Source: Cohnella algarum
GTDB taxonomy: Bacteria; Bacillota; Bacilli; Paenibacillales; Paenibacillaceae
Direction: 5' to 3'
Assembly: GCF_016937515.1 (NCBI RefSeq)
Contig: NZ_JAFHKM010000002.1
Coordinates: 1,235,001 to 1,299,000 of the forward strand
DNA length: 64,000 bases
The notes under the pieces were generated by a model. The model saw only the letters and a list, made by a program, of their open reading frames with translations, searched no databases and was not told where the DNA came from. The position numbers were made by a program, and so were the translations under genes. Every line of letters begins with the position of its first letter. Position 1 is the first letter of the stretch. Shown piece after piece: positions 52,492-61,262 of this stretch.

Positions 52492-53397
52492 TCATCCTTT
52501 GACCGAACCGATTAAGACGCCTTTCACGAAATGCTTCTGCAAAAACGGATACACGACGAGAATCGGCGCCACCGCGATGACGATCGCGGCCGCCTTGATC
52601 GCTTCCGGCGTCAGCAGCACCTGCGTGACCCCTTCGCTGCCCGAAAAGCTGTTGAGCAGGCTTTGGTCGACTTGCTGGATCATCTGGTAGAGCTTGAGCG
52701 TCAGCGTCTGCAGCGACGACTTCGTAATATAGAGCATCACGCTGAAATAGGAGTTCCACCAGCCGACGGCGTAAAACAGGGACAGCGCGGCGATGATCGG
52801 CTTGCACAGCGGAAGGATGATCCGCAGCAAAATCCGCCAGTCCCCCGCCCCATCGATCGCGGCCGACTCCTCGATTTCCTCCGGCAGGCCTTCCATGAAC
52901 GTTTTCATGACGAACATGTTATACGTGCTGATAAGCGACGGCAGCCACAGCGCCCAGTAGGAATCCATCAAACCGAGCGATTTGATCAAAATAAAGTTCG
53001 GAATGACGCCGGTCACGAACAGCATCGTAAATGTGATCAGCATCAGCAGCGCGTTGCGGCCCATCAGCCGCTTTCGCGACAGCGGATAGGCGGCGAGAAT
53101 CGTGAACGCCATATTGAACAGCGTCCCGATGACGGTGACGACGACCGTGTTGCGCATCGCCAGAAAAAGCTGGCCGTCCTCGAACAACCGTTTGTACGCC
53201 TCCACGTTGATTTCCACCGGCCACAGCGACACTTCTCCGGCGGTAATCGCCCTGCTGCTGCTCAAGGACGAAACGATGACGTACCAGAACGGGTACAGCG
53301 CGATCAGCGCGCATATTCCCAGGACGATATAGTTGGCGGCCGAGCCCAGACAAGACCAGCCCGGCCGGGCCGCTCTTCGGGTATTCATGCTTACCAT
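52492..53397 (-). CDS. Carbohydrate ABC permease (LplC type)
   Basis: A 301-residue permease with EAA loop EESAAIDGAGDWR and C-terminus HFVKGVLIGSVKG. Start at ATG 53397 (MVSMNTRR), overlapping the upstream permease stop by 7 bp; ATG 53388 is the alternative. The much longer frame to 54141 is only a shadow of the upstream gene. Confidence 0.9.
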   Translation of the reverse strand: MVSMNTRRAARPGWSCLGSAANYIVLGICALIALYPFWYVIVSSLSSSRAITAGEVSLWPVEINVEAYKRLFEDGQLFLAMRNTVVVTVIGTLFNMAFTILAAYPLSRKRLMGRNALLMLITFTMLFVTGVIPNFILIKSLGLMDSYWALWLPSLISTYNMFVMKTFMEGLPEEIEESAAIDGAGDWRILLRIILPLCKPIIAALSLFYAVGWWNSYFSVMLYITKSSLQTLTLKLYQMIQQVDQSLLNSFSGSEGVTQVLLTPEAIKAAAIVIAVAPILVVYPFLQKHFVKGVLIGSVKG

Positions 53398-54425
53398 AAC
53401 CCCCTCTCCCCGAACAGCCGGGTCAGCCGGTTGACGCCCAGCACGAGGATCAAGCCGATGACCGACTGGAACAGGCCGAGCGCGGTCGTATAGCTGTAGT
53501 TCATGTTGAGCAGGCCGACCCGGTACACATAGGTGCTGATAACGTCGGCCACGTCGAGCACGGACGGATTTTGCAGGACGAGCGTCTGCTCCAGTCCGAC
53601 GTCCATCATCTGGCCCATGCGGAGGACGAGCAGAATCGCGATCGTGCTGCGGATGCCGGGCAGCGTAATGTGCCAGATTTGCCGGAGCTTGTTCGCGCCG
53701 TCGATTTTGGCGGCTTCGTAAAGCTGCGGATCGATCGCGCCCATCGCGGCCAGGTACAGGATCGTGCCCCAGCCGGCGTCGCGCCAGATGCCCGATACCG
53801 TGTAGGCGACCGGCCACCAGGACGAGTCCGCCATGAAGTAGATCGGCTCGATGCCGAAGACGTTGCTCAGCAGCCAGTTCACGATGCCGGTGCTGGGCGA
53901 AAGCATCGCGACGAAGATGCCGCCCAGGACGACCCAGGAAATGAAATGAGGCAAATAGAGCAGGTTCTGCACCGTCCGCTTGAAGCCTTCCTTGCGCACC
54001 TCGTTCAGCATCAAGGCCAAAATAATCGGCACCGGAAACCCGAAGACGAGACTGTACAGGTTTAGAAGCAGCGTGTTCCGCAGCACCCGCCAAAAGTCGA
54101 TGCTCGCAAACAGGCTTTGAAAATGGTCGAAACCGACCCACTTGCTGCCCAAAATTCCGTCTCCGAGCCGATAATCCTTGAACGCGATAATCTCGCCCGC
54201 CATCGGCGCGTATTTAAAGGCGAGATAAAACGCGAGCACCGGCAGCAGCATCAAATATAAATGCCGGTCCCGCTTAAGCCGGCTGCGGATGACGGAGCGG
54301 CTTGCGCCCGTCCTTGCCGCCCCCGGGCTTCCGCCCGCGAGCCGCGCGACTCCCGCCGGCGGGCCGCCGCCCCGGCTTGCGGGCGGCATTCTTCCCGGCC
54401 CTTTGCCGGTTCGATTTCCGTTCAT
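53391..54425 (-). CDS. Carbohydrate ABC permease (LplB type)
   Basis: A 344-residue permease with EAA loop YEAAKIDGANKLRQ and C-terminal LTRLFGERGLW. The N-terminal about 45 residues are Pro/Gly/Arg-rich, longer than in its two counterparts here. First transport gene of the locus, about 390 bases downstream of the regulator gene. Confidence 0.91.
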   Translation of the reverse strand: MNGNRTGKGPGRMPPASRGGGPPAGVARLAGGSPGAARTGASRSVIRSRLKRDRHLYLMLLPVLAFYLAFKYAPMAGEIIAFKDYRLGDGILGSKWVGFDHFQSLFASIDFWRVLRNTLLLNLYSLVFGFPVPIILALMLNEVRKEGFKRTVQNLLYLPHFISWVVLGGIFVAMLSPSTGIVNWLLSNVFGIEPIYFMADSSWWPVAYTVSGIWRDAGWGTILYLAAMGAIDPQLYEAAKIDGANKLRQIWHITLPGIRSTIAILLVLRMGQMMDVGLEQTLVLQNPSVLDVADVISTYVYRVGLLNMNYSYTTALGLFQSVIGLILVLGVNRLTRLFGERGLW

Positions 54426-54819
54426 GTTCGTTCACCCTTTCGTCGATGAGACCGTCTGGTCAGCCGGCGAACTCAGCGTACTCCGGGGCGGCCGTCGGCG
54501 ATAGAGACACGTTTGGAACACGGTGCTTTTTTTTGCGGAAACGGCGGTGTCTTTTTTGAGAAGGGTGCCTTTTCTTGCGGTGACAGGCGTATTTTCCTGC
54601 GGTTGCGAGGATTCGGCGCGGTTTGAGCCGAGGAAATCGCGCGAAAGGCGGTTCGGGCGAAAGGCGGATTTGGAGAAGGACGGGGAGGGGAGGGGGATCA
54701 AGAGGCGGCAAGTAGGAGCCGATTTACCCGCGAAGTTTAAAACGAAAAAGCGGGCGTGCGACGAGATCTACGAGTTCATCATGCGGATTTCCGCGCGTTT
54801 TTCTCGTTCCCTGTCCCGC
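54426..54819. other. Intergenic region with a worn 20-bp repeat
   Basis: GGTGCTTTT at 54522, GGTGTCTTT at 54546, GGTGCCTTT at 54564 and GGCGTATTT at 54586 begin four poorly conserved units of about 18-24 bp (general form GGTGYYTTTTTTGCGG). A short minus-strand frame through it is not convincing. No promoter could be assigned with confidence. Confidence 0.4.
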
Positions 54820-57150
54820 TCACGGCTCCTCCCCCTGTCCCGCCGCGGTCTGCGTCCGGGCCGACCAGTCCCGGTACTCCATCGGCGTCATGCCCGCATA
54901 CTTTTTGAACGTCCGCAAAAAACTGCGCGCATTCATGTATCCGACCGCTTCGGCGATCTCGTTGACCTTCATGTCCTTGCCCGACAGCAGTCTCTGCGCC
55001 TCGCGGATGCGGATTTCGATCAAATAATCGATGAAATTGCTGCCGGTATGCTCCTTGAACTGCTTGCTGATATACGTGGGACTCAACTGGAATTCGTGCG
55101 CGAGCCGGTCGAGGGACAAATCGCTTTCCTGAAAATGCTCCCCGATATACCGAAGCATCCGTTCGACGGCGGCGTTTTTTCCTTTTTGGCTGCGCCGCTC
55201 CTCCACTTGGCCGGCAAGCGATTCCAGGTAGGATACGACGATCCCGCTGACGTTCGCCAAGCTTCCGCTGCGGTTGATCCGTTCGTAAACGCCGTTGAGA
55301 CGGCCCGCCGAAGCGCCGATTTCGACCCCCAGGGAGCTTGCGGCCTGCGCCGGTTTCATGACAAGGTCGAAAGCGAGCTGGCGAATGAGCTCCGGGGGCA
55401 AATTGCTGTCCGCGGCTTCCTTCAGCGTCTCCTCCACGCAGGCTTTCATTTTGGCGGCATCCGCCTGCTTCAGCGCGTCCGCAACGCGGTCCGCCATCCG
55501 GGTCAGCCGGTAGTAATCCTGGCTGTCGAGCGGCTGAAGATCCTCGATCGAAATGACCGAGTGCCGGCCGAATACCATTTTATATTGCAGCGCTTTTTGC
55601 GACTCGTCGTACGACTTCGGAATGTCTTTCATTTCTTTGCAGCACCGGCCGACGCCGACGGTCACGACAAGGCCGAACTGCCCCCGCATCACGTCGAGAA
55701 GCTGCTCCAAAATCGCGAGCGCCCGCAGGTGGTTCTGCTCGGCGTCCCCTTCGGCGAAGCTGAACAGCACCGCCGCTCTCCCCTGGCCCAAATCGATGGC
55801 GACGCCCGCGTTTTCGGAATTGATCAGCTCCTCCGCCACGTTGCAGAACGCATACGTATACAGCGTTTCGTCCCGTGCCTGGAAATCGGCCCCTTCCTTG
55901 CCGATCTCGGCCGTGCATACGAGGAAACGCTCCGGAAACAGCCGAATGCCCACGGATTCCAAATGGTGCCGGACAGACGGATAATCCGTCCGATACCCGG
56001 CCAGCATATCCATCATCATCCGCCATTTCAGCACCGGCTTCGAATCCCGCATATGCTGCTCCAGATTGGACCGGTCCTGCACCAGTTGGTCGAACACCTT
56101 TTCCAGATAGGACAGCCCGGATCCCGGCCGCCCCTGCGGAATCCCCGCGCGGAACGACCCCGACATTTTGCCGACGAGCCGGTCGAGCGGCTTGAACGTC
56201 CACCGATTCACGTAAAAAAGGGCGAGCAAGGCGAGCGCGACCATGCCGGCGGCGAACGCCATCAGCAAGTTCCGCGTCACCTGCACCGGCTTGTAAATTT
56301 GCGACTCCGGCATGATGCTGATGAGCCGCCACCCCATATAGACGGAGTCGTGATAAAATACCGATTGCCGGATTCCGTCCACCTCGCCCGCGAAATAACC
56401 GCTGCCCGTTTTGGACAACGCCGTCCGGATGTAGGGGACCTCCTTCAGATTGCGGTAAATTTGCGTTTTGTCGTCGTGCGTAACGACGTTGCCTTCCTTA
56501 TCGATGATGAACAGGTGGCCAACCTTGTTGTCCCGGAAAACCTCCTTGATCATGTCGTACAGCACGTCTTCCTTGATGTTGACGGCGACCATTCCCTTGC
56601 GGTAGCCCGGACTGCTCAGGGTCGGGTAGGAGCGCACGAGCGTGACGACGTCCTGATTTTCGGTGCCGTCCCATACCTTGTGGGTCGTCAGCCATTTTAC
56701 ATACTCGGGCATGTTCTCGTAATCGTCGAGCCAGTTGTCCGCCAACGCGTCGTCGTCCTTGAAATAGGCTTTATCCGTTAAAATGTCACCGCTTACAGAA
56801 GAATAAACGAAAATCGATGCGAATTGGGGATTGGTCGTGATGAATTTTTTCAGCTTCGTGCTCAGGGCGTAAAAGTTCTCGTATCGCTGGGAATCCTCCA
56901 GGTAACTGTCCAGCATGAAATAAACGAACTCAAGCTCCTCGGTCAGCGTCAGCAAATCCTTCTCCGACTGGCGGAACGCGACTTCGATCTTTTCGTCGAC
57001 TTGCTTCAACAGGGCCAGGTTCGTGTTCCGCAAATCGCTTTCCAGCTTGCCGACCGTTCCGACGTAAGAAAGCCAGAAGGTCAGCGCGATGACGAGCAGG
57101 AAAACGCCTCCATAGATTAACATCGCTTTCGTCGAGATGCTGGCCTTCAT
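54820..57150 (-). CDS. Membrane sensor/AraC-type regulator
   Basis: A 776-residue regulator, intact. Helix near 9-30, extracellular cache-like sensor (about 35-290), second helix (about 295-320), HAMP-like segment, a long linker and a C-terminal AraC domain (LDRLAHEFQLSPTYISKQFK and VNEIAEAVGYMNARSFLRTF). The family senses sugars or related cues outside and turns on the linked transport operon inside. It is the upstream neighbour of the third importer and has its own promoter. ATG at 57150. Confidence 0.92.
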   Translation of the reverse strand: MKASISTKAMLIYGGVFLLVIALTFWLSYVGTVGKLESDLRNTNLALLKQVDEKIEVAFRQSEKDLLTLTEELEFVYFMLDSYLEDSQRYENFYALSTKLKKFITTNPQFASIFVYSSVSGDILTDKAYFKDDDALADNWLDDYENMPEYVKWLTTHKVWDGTENQDVVTLVRSYPTLSSPGYRKGMVAVNIKEDVLYDMIKEVFRDNKVGHLFIIDKEGNVVTHDDKTQIYRNLKEVPYIRTALSKTGSGYFAGEVDGIRQSVFYHDSVYMGWRLISIMPESQIYKPVQVTRNLLMAFAAGMVALALLALFYVNRWTFKPLDRLVGKMSGSFRAGIPQGRPGSGLSYLEKVFDQLVQDRSNLEQHMRDSKPVLKWRMMMDMLAGYRTDYPSVRHHLESVGIRLFPERFLVCTAEIGKEGADFQARDETLYTYAFCNVAEELINSENAGVAIDLGQGRAAVLFSFAEGDAEQNHLRALAILEQLLDVMRGQFGLVVTVGVGRCCKEMKDIPKSYDESQKALQYKMVFGRHSVISIEDLQPLDSQDYYRLTRMADRVADALKQADAAKMKACVEETLKEAADSNLPPELIRQLAFDLVMKPAQAASSLGVEIGASAGRLNGVYERINRSGSLANVSGIVVSYLESLAGQVEERRSQKGKNAAVERMLRYIGEHFQESDLSLDRLAHEFQLSPTYISKQFKEHTGSNFIDYLIEIRIREAQRLLSGKDMKVNEIAEAVGYMNARSFLRTFKKYAGMTPMEYRDWSARTQTAAGQGEEP

Positions 57151-57181
57151 CGTCTCGCCCCCATTCGTCCGGTTGTACCTA

Positions 57182-57209
57182 ATGATAGCGCATGCAAAAA
57201 TTTCGTCAA
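57182..57209 (-). promoter_or_regulatory. Promoter of the second sensor/AraC gene
   Basis: TTGACG (57204-57209), 16 bases, TATCAT (57182-57187) on the minus strand. Leader of about 25 bases to the ATG at 57150. Confidence 0.65.
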
Positions 57210-57472
57210 CGCCGCCTTATTGAGCGGGAAGGAGCCGGATCGGTCGGATGACGCTGGGCCAGCCGCGTATCCGACCCGCGGCTCGCCAATCGTCGGACGC
57301 GCCGAGCCGTCCCCCACATGCGAAGCTTGGTTGGATTTTGTCCATTCAAAAACGGCTTTACCGCCGTCCCCTAAAACTTTCCCGAACTCTAAAAATAAAT
57401 TTGCCGGCACTCCCACGATGGTTCCAATCCCGCAGCTCCGCTTATGATTCGAGCTCGATGCCTCTACCGGCT
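57210..57472. other. Gene-free stretch with one P1 box
   Basis: GTTGGATTTTGTCCATT at 57330-57346, followed by CAAAAACGGCTTTACCGCC, matches the start of P1 (compare CAACCAAAACCGCTTTTTT in copy C). The remaining three boxes are absent. No gene is visible. Confidence 0.6.
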
Positions 57473-57473
57473 C

Positions 57474-57504
57474 TAAAAATAGGCCAACCAGAAATCTCTG
57501 GTTG
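57474..57504 (-). terminator. Terminator of the 5'-nucleotidase gene
   Basis: CAACCAGA and TCTGGTTG form an 8-bp stem with a 4-base loop; TATTTTTAG follows on the minus strand. A further GC-rich hairpin lies at 57520-57545. Confidence 0.85.
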
Positions 57505-57561
57505 ACCTAATAATACGAAAGCCCCGGGACCGCGCAGGCCCCGGAGCCGTATAATCCTCCG

Positions 57562-59166
57562 TCAGTACGTCACCTTCCAGTTGCCGTCGCACGTCGCTCG
57601 AATCGTTTTGCGGGCTGAAATGTAGTCGGCCATGATTTCCGTCATGTCGGTCGGAACTTCGCGGACGACCGGCTTGCCCCGAAACATGTCGAAGTTGCCG
57701 CCGCCCCCCGACCGGTAGCTGTTCATGACGACCTCGTACGCCCCGTCCGGATCGAGCGGCTTTCCGCCTTGATTCAGCTTGACGACCCGCTGCCCCTCCG
57801 GCCGCGAAATGTCGAGCTCGTACTCGATGCCTTCCCACATGTCGTAATTGAAATGCTGGGGCTTCGGCGCCAAATAAGCGGGACAGATCCGCACCTGGCG
57901 TCCATCCCCATCCCCTTCCTCCAGCATGAAATAGCACGCGCTTTTTTCCAGACCCGCCTTGATGTCGCGGCCGCTCAGCAGCAGCACTTTGAGCGTGTTC
58001 GGGTAGATGTAGTTCGATACGATGTCCCGCATCGTGATCCGCTCGCCGAATCCTCTGGCCTCGTCGGTAAAGATCGCCGCGCAGGAGACGGCCGCGCCCG
58101 TCGTCTCCATCTGCACCCGGTTGACGAATTCGGTAAACGCATGGTCGGCAAGCCGCGCCGCGAACGGATCGGGGATCGCCATATTCCCCTCCGCTTTCCC
58201 GATCGGCTGGTCGAGCCACTCTTGCGTCTTTCGCTCGTCCTCGGCGAACATCGCGAGCAGCTCCGGATCGGCCGGCGTCGCGTCGTCCGCTTCGATGATT
58301 TCCGCCCGCTTGGCCGCGACGGACCAGTTGCCCGCTTCGTCCCGCTCAAACTCGATCCGGACTTTGGCGATCGCCTGCCCGGCGCTGCCCGGCTGCGCGA
58401 TCGTCACCCCGTGCAGCTCGCCGGCCAGCGTCCGGTGCTGATGGCCGGTCAGCAGCACGTCCACGCCTTCAAGCTCGCGGCACATCGCGAAGCCCTGGTT
58501 TTCGCCGGTTTGCGGCTCCGTCTCCTCGCCCGTCTCCAAATCGCGCTCGAAGCCGCCGTGATAGCAGACGACGACGGCGTCGGGCTTTTCCGTTGCGCGG
58601 ATATGGGCGACCCAACGCCGGGCCGACGACAACGCGTCCTCGAAGGCCAGTCCCGTTATGTTGTCCGGATGCTCCCAGTTCGGAACGTAATGCGTCGTCA
58701 GCCCGAGGATGGCGATGCGGACGCCCTCCTCCGTTTCGCGGACGAGATAAGGCTTGCCGAACGCCGGCTCCCCGTCCCGGCCGACGATATTCGCCGACAG
58801 CCAGGGGCAGTCGGAATCGGCCGCAACCTGCCGAAACAGGTCGAGCCCGTAGTTGAACTCGTGATTGCCCGGCACGGCCGCATCGTAACGCAGAAAATTG
58901 AGCGCGCGCGCCGCGGGATGTTCGCCTTGCCGGTCGTACTTGGCGTAGTGGTACATGAAAGGAGTCCCCTGGATCAAATCGCCGTTGTCCAGCAGCAGGA
59001 GAGACGGATCCCGCTCCCGCTCCGCGCGGATAACCGTGGCCAGCTTGGCCAGGCCGAGATTCCGTTCCCCGGGCCCGCGGTAATCCGTCGGGAAGATGTG
59101 CCCGTGAATATCGCTCGTGAAGAGCAGCGTCGCCGTCGCTGTAGTCGCAGTACTTGGTGAATTCAG
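57562..59166 (-). CDS. 5'-nucleotidase/metallophosphatase
   Basis: About 534 residues of the UshA/YfkN type. The N-terminal metallophosphatase domain shows DIHGH, DNGDLIQG, GNHEFN, CYHGG and TGHQHR, the two-metal site. The C-terminal domain (from about 330) binds the nucleotide (YDMWEGIEYELDIS). It releases phosphate from nucleotides. No signal peptide is visible. The start is unusual: TATAAT at 59197-59202 rules out the TTG codons above, and GGGAGG (59175-59180) lies 8 bases before CTG 59166, so a CTG start is proposed. Divergent from phnD across a Pho box. Confidence 0.85.
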   Translation of the reverse strand: MNSPSTATTATATLLFTSDIHGHIFPTDYRGPGERNLGLAKLATVIRAERERDPSLLLLDNGDLIQGTPFMYHYAKYDRQGEHPAARALNFLRYDAAVPGNHEFNYGLDLFRQVAADSDCPWLSANIVGRDGEPAFGKPYLVRETEEGVRIAILGLTTHYVPNWEHPDNITGLAFEDALSSARRWVAHIRATEKPDAVVVCYHGGFERDLETGEETEPQTGENQGFAMCRELEGVDVLLTGHQHRTLAGELHGVTIAQPGSAGQAIAKVRIEFERDEAGNWSVAAKRAEIIEADDATPADPELLAMFAEDERKTQEWLDQPIGKAEGNMAIPDPFAARLADHAFTEFVNRVQMETTGAAVSCAAIFTDEARGFGERITMRDIVSNYIYPNTLKVLLLSGRDIKAGLEKSACYFMLEEGDGDGRQVRICPAYLAPKPQHFNYDMWEGIEYELDISRPEGQRVVKLNQGGKPLDPDGAYEVVMNSYRSGGGGNFDMFRGKPVVREVPTDMTEIMADYISARKTIRATCDGNWKVTY

Positions 59167-59196
59167 ACGAAAAACCTCCCCATTCCCTACCAATAT

Positions 59197-59202
59197 ATTA
59201 TA
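59197..59202 (-). promoter_or_regulatory. -10 box of the 5'-nucleotidase gene
   Basis: TATAAT on the minus strand, 12 bp downstream of the nearest Pho repeat. No good -35 is present, as expected for a PhoP-activated promoter. Confidence 0.55.
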
Positions 59203-59214
59203 TGCATCTAACAA

Positions 59215-59242
59215 TTAACAGAAAGTTTACGGCCATTTTACA
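59215..59242. promoter_or_regulatory. Pho box: three TT(A/T)ACA repeats at 11-bp spacing
   Basis: TTAACA (59215-59220), TTTACG (59226-59231) and TTTACA (59237-59242), each separated by 5 bases. This matches the direct repeats bound by PhoP of the Bacillus Pho regulon. It sits between the divergent 5'-nucleotidase and phnD genes. Confidence 0.78.
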
Positions 59243-59250
59243 ATTCCGTC

Positions 59251-59279
59251 ATGACATTGCTGAAATGCTGTGATATGAT
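59251..59279 (+). promoter_or_regulatory. Promoter of phnD
   Basis: ATGACA (59251-59256), 17 bases, TATGAT (59274-59279). The Pho repeats lie just upstream. Confidence 0.65.
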
Positions 59280-59327
59280 TACCCCATATTACAATAAATA
59301 ACAGTTAGAGAAAAGTGGAGGGACACT

Positions 59328-60341
59328 ATGTCAAAGAAATTCACAACACTTGCCATGATGCTTGCTCTGGTATTCGTATTCCTTGCAGGTTGCGGCAGCA
59401 ACAATTCGAACAGCGGCTCCGGCGGCAACGCGTCCGAAAGCGCGTCTCCGAGTCCCAGCGCGTCGCCTTCCGCATCCGAGTCGCCGAGCGCATCGCCTTC
59501 GGAATCGCCGACCGGCTACGTTCCGACCACGCTGACGGTTCAATTCGTACCTTCGCAAAACGCCGACACGCTCGAAGCGAAAGCCAAACCGCTGGAAAAG
59601 CTTCTCAGCGATCAGCTCGGCATCGAAGTCAAAGTCAGCGTCTCTACCGACTATAACACGATTATCGAAGCGATGGCTTCCAAGCAAGTCGACGTCGGCT
59701 TCCTGCCTCCGACCGCTTACGTTCTCGCGAAGGAAAAGGGCGCGGCCGAAGTAATTCTGCAAGCGCAGCGTTACGGCATCGACGACGCGACCGGCGCGGA
59801 AACGACGGAGCTGGTCAACGGCTACAAATCGATGATCATCGTGAAAAAGGACTCCCCGATCCAATCGGTAGCGGATCTGAAAGGGAAGAAAATCGCCTAC
59901 CAGAACGTCACCTCCTCCGCCGGTTACGTATGGCCCGCGGCGGCGCTGATGGATGCCGGGCTGGATCCGCTGAACGACGTCGAGCCGATTACGGTCAAAG
60001 GCCATGACCAAGGCGTCATCGCTGTCCTGAACGGCGACGTGGATGCGGCCGCCATCTTCCAGGACGCCCGCAACACGGTGAAGAACGACTATCCGACCGT
60101 CTTCGAAGACACCCGCGTACTGACGTTCACGGAATTCATCCCGAACGACACGATCTCGGTCCGCTCCGACATGGACCCGGCCTTCATCGAAAAGCTGAAA
60201 GCGGCGTTCATCGCGATCGGCAAGGATCCGGAAGGCGGACAAATCATTTTCGACATTTACTCCCACCGCGGTTATGTCGAATCCGAAGACAGCATCTTCG
60301 ATATCGTCCGCGAATACAATGAAAAAGTAAAAACCGAGTAA
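59328..60341 (+). CDS. phnD: Phosphonate/phosphite/phosphate-type binding lipoprotein
   Basis: A 337-residue lipoprotein with lipobox LAGC (cysteine about residue 22), a Ser/Pro-rich tether of about 45 residues, and the PhnD-like fold (VQFVPSQNADTLEAKAKPLE, DVGFLPPTAYVLAKEKGAAE, KIAYQNVTSSAGYVWPAAAL). It captures a phosphonate or related oxyanion outside the cell for PhnC/PhnE. ATG at 59328 has GGAGG six bases before it. A hairpin after the gene may raise its dose above that of the transporter. Confidence 0.92.
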   Translation: MSKKFTTLAMMLALVFVFLAGCGSNNSNSGSGGNASESASPSPSASPSASESPSASPSESPTGYVPTTLTVQFVPSQNADTLEAKAKPLEKLLSDQLGIEVKVSVSTDYNTIIEAMASKQVDVGFLPPTAYVLAKEKGAAEVILQAQRYGIDDATGAETTELVNGYKSMIIVKKDSPIQSVADLKGKKIAYQNVTSSAGYVWPAAALMDAGLDPLNDVEPITVKGHDQGVIAVLNGDVDAAAIFQDARNTVKNDYPTVFEDTRVLTFTEFIPNDTISVRSDMDPAFIEKLKAAFIAIGKDPEGGQIIFDIYSHRGYVESEDSIFDIVREYNEKVKTE

Positions 60342-60418
60342 GCGAACCCCGCGCAACATCCGAACCGAACGCCAATCGGGAGCCCGCCCGGCGCGGCGGC
60401 TCCCCAAAATTTCAAACC

Positions 60419-60460
60419 AGCCAGTCGAATACTCGTTATTCGCTGGCTTGTCTTTTATTT
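60419..60460 (+). terminator. Hairpin after phnD, partial terminator
   Basis: AGCCAG-T-CGAATA pairs with TATTCG-CTGGCT (one bulge), followed by TGTCTTTTATTTT. phnC follows 32 bases later, so read-through is expected. Confidence 0.75.
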
Positions 60461-60491
60461 TATAACCCCCATTCAAAGGACTGATTGATCC

Positions 60492-61262
60492 GTGATCGAA
60501 CTCCGCAACGTATCCAAGACGTATCCCAACGGAACAAAGGGTCTGAACAACATTAATTTGACCTTCGAAAAAGGCGAGTTCATCGTCATCGTCGGGCTGT
60601 CCGGCGCCGGCAAGTCGACGCTGCTGCGTTCGATCAACCGGCTGCACGAAATTACGGAAGGCGACATTCTCATCGAAGGCAAGTCGATTACGTCGGCCAA
60701 AGGCGCCGCGCTGCGCCGGATTCGCCGCGACATCGGCATGGTGTTTCAGAGCTTCAACCTGGTCAAGCGTTCCTCGGTCATTCGCAACGTTCTGGCCGGA
60801 CGCGTCGGTTATCATTCCGGCTTCCGTACGCTGTTCGGGTTTCCAAAAGAGGACATCAACCTGGCCCTGCAAGCGCTGGGACGGGTTAATATAGCGGAAA
60901 AAGCGTACATCAGGGCCGACCAGCTGTCCGGCGGCCAGCAGCAGCGCGTCGCGATCGCCCGGGTGCTGGCGCAGGAAGCGAAGATCATTCTCGCCGACGA
61001 GCCCGTCGCTTCCCTGGACCCGCTGACAACCAAGCAGGTCATGGACGATTTGAAAAAAATCAACCAGGAGCTCGGCATCACGACAATCGTCAACCTCCAC
61101 TATATCGACCTGGCGCGGGAATACGCGACGCGCATCGTCGGGCTGCGGGCCGGCGAGGTCGTATTCGACGGACCGGTCGCCGAGGCGACGGACGAAAAGT
61201 TCGCGGAAATCTACGGCCGTCCGATCCAGGAAGACGAGCTGCTGGGAGAGAGCGCCGTATGA
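60492..61262 (+). CDS. phnC: Phosphonate ABC transporter ATPase
   Basis: A 256-residue ATPase with Walker [10 protein letters not shown], signature LSGGQQQR, Walker [13 protein letters not shown] and NLHYIDLA switch region, the PhnC group. Starts at GTG 60492; AAGGA lies eleven bases upstream. Its stop overlaps phnE1 by 4 bp (ATGA). It energises uptake through the two PhnE permeases. Confidence 0.94.
   Translation: MIELRNVSKTYPNGTKGLNNINLTFEKGEFIVIVGLSGAGKSTLLRSINRLHEITEGDILIEGKSITSAKGAALRRIRRDIGMVFQSFNLVKRSSVIRNVLAGRVGYHSGFRTLFGFPKEDINLALQALGRVNIAEKAYIRADQLSGGQQQRVAIARVLAQEAKIILADEPVASLDPLTTKQVMDDLKKINQELGITTIVNLHYIDLAREYATRIVGLRAGEVVFDGPVAEATDEKFAEIYGRPIQEDELLGESAV

Noticed and set aside
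53398..54141. Long N-terminal extension of the third LplC-type permease
   Set aside because: Out-of-frame reading of the upstream permease gene; the family start is at 53397 or 53388.
54523..56781. 752-residue plus-strand frame
   Set aside because: Antisense to the sensor/AraC gene; no ribosome site or recognisable domain.
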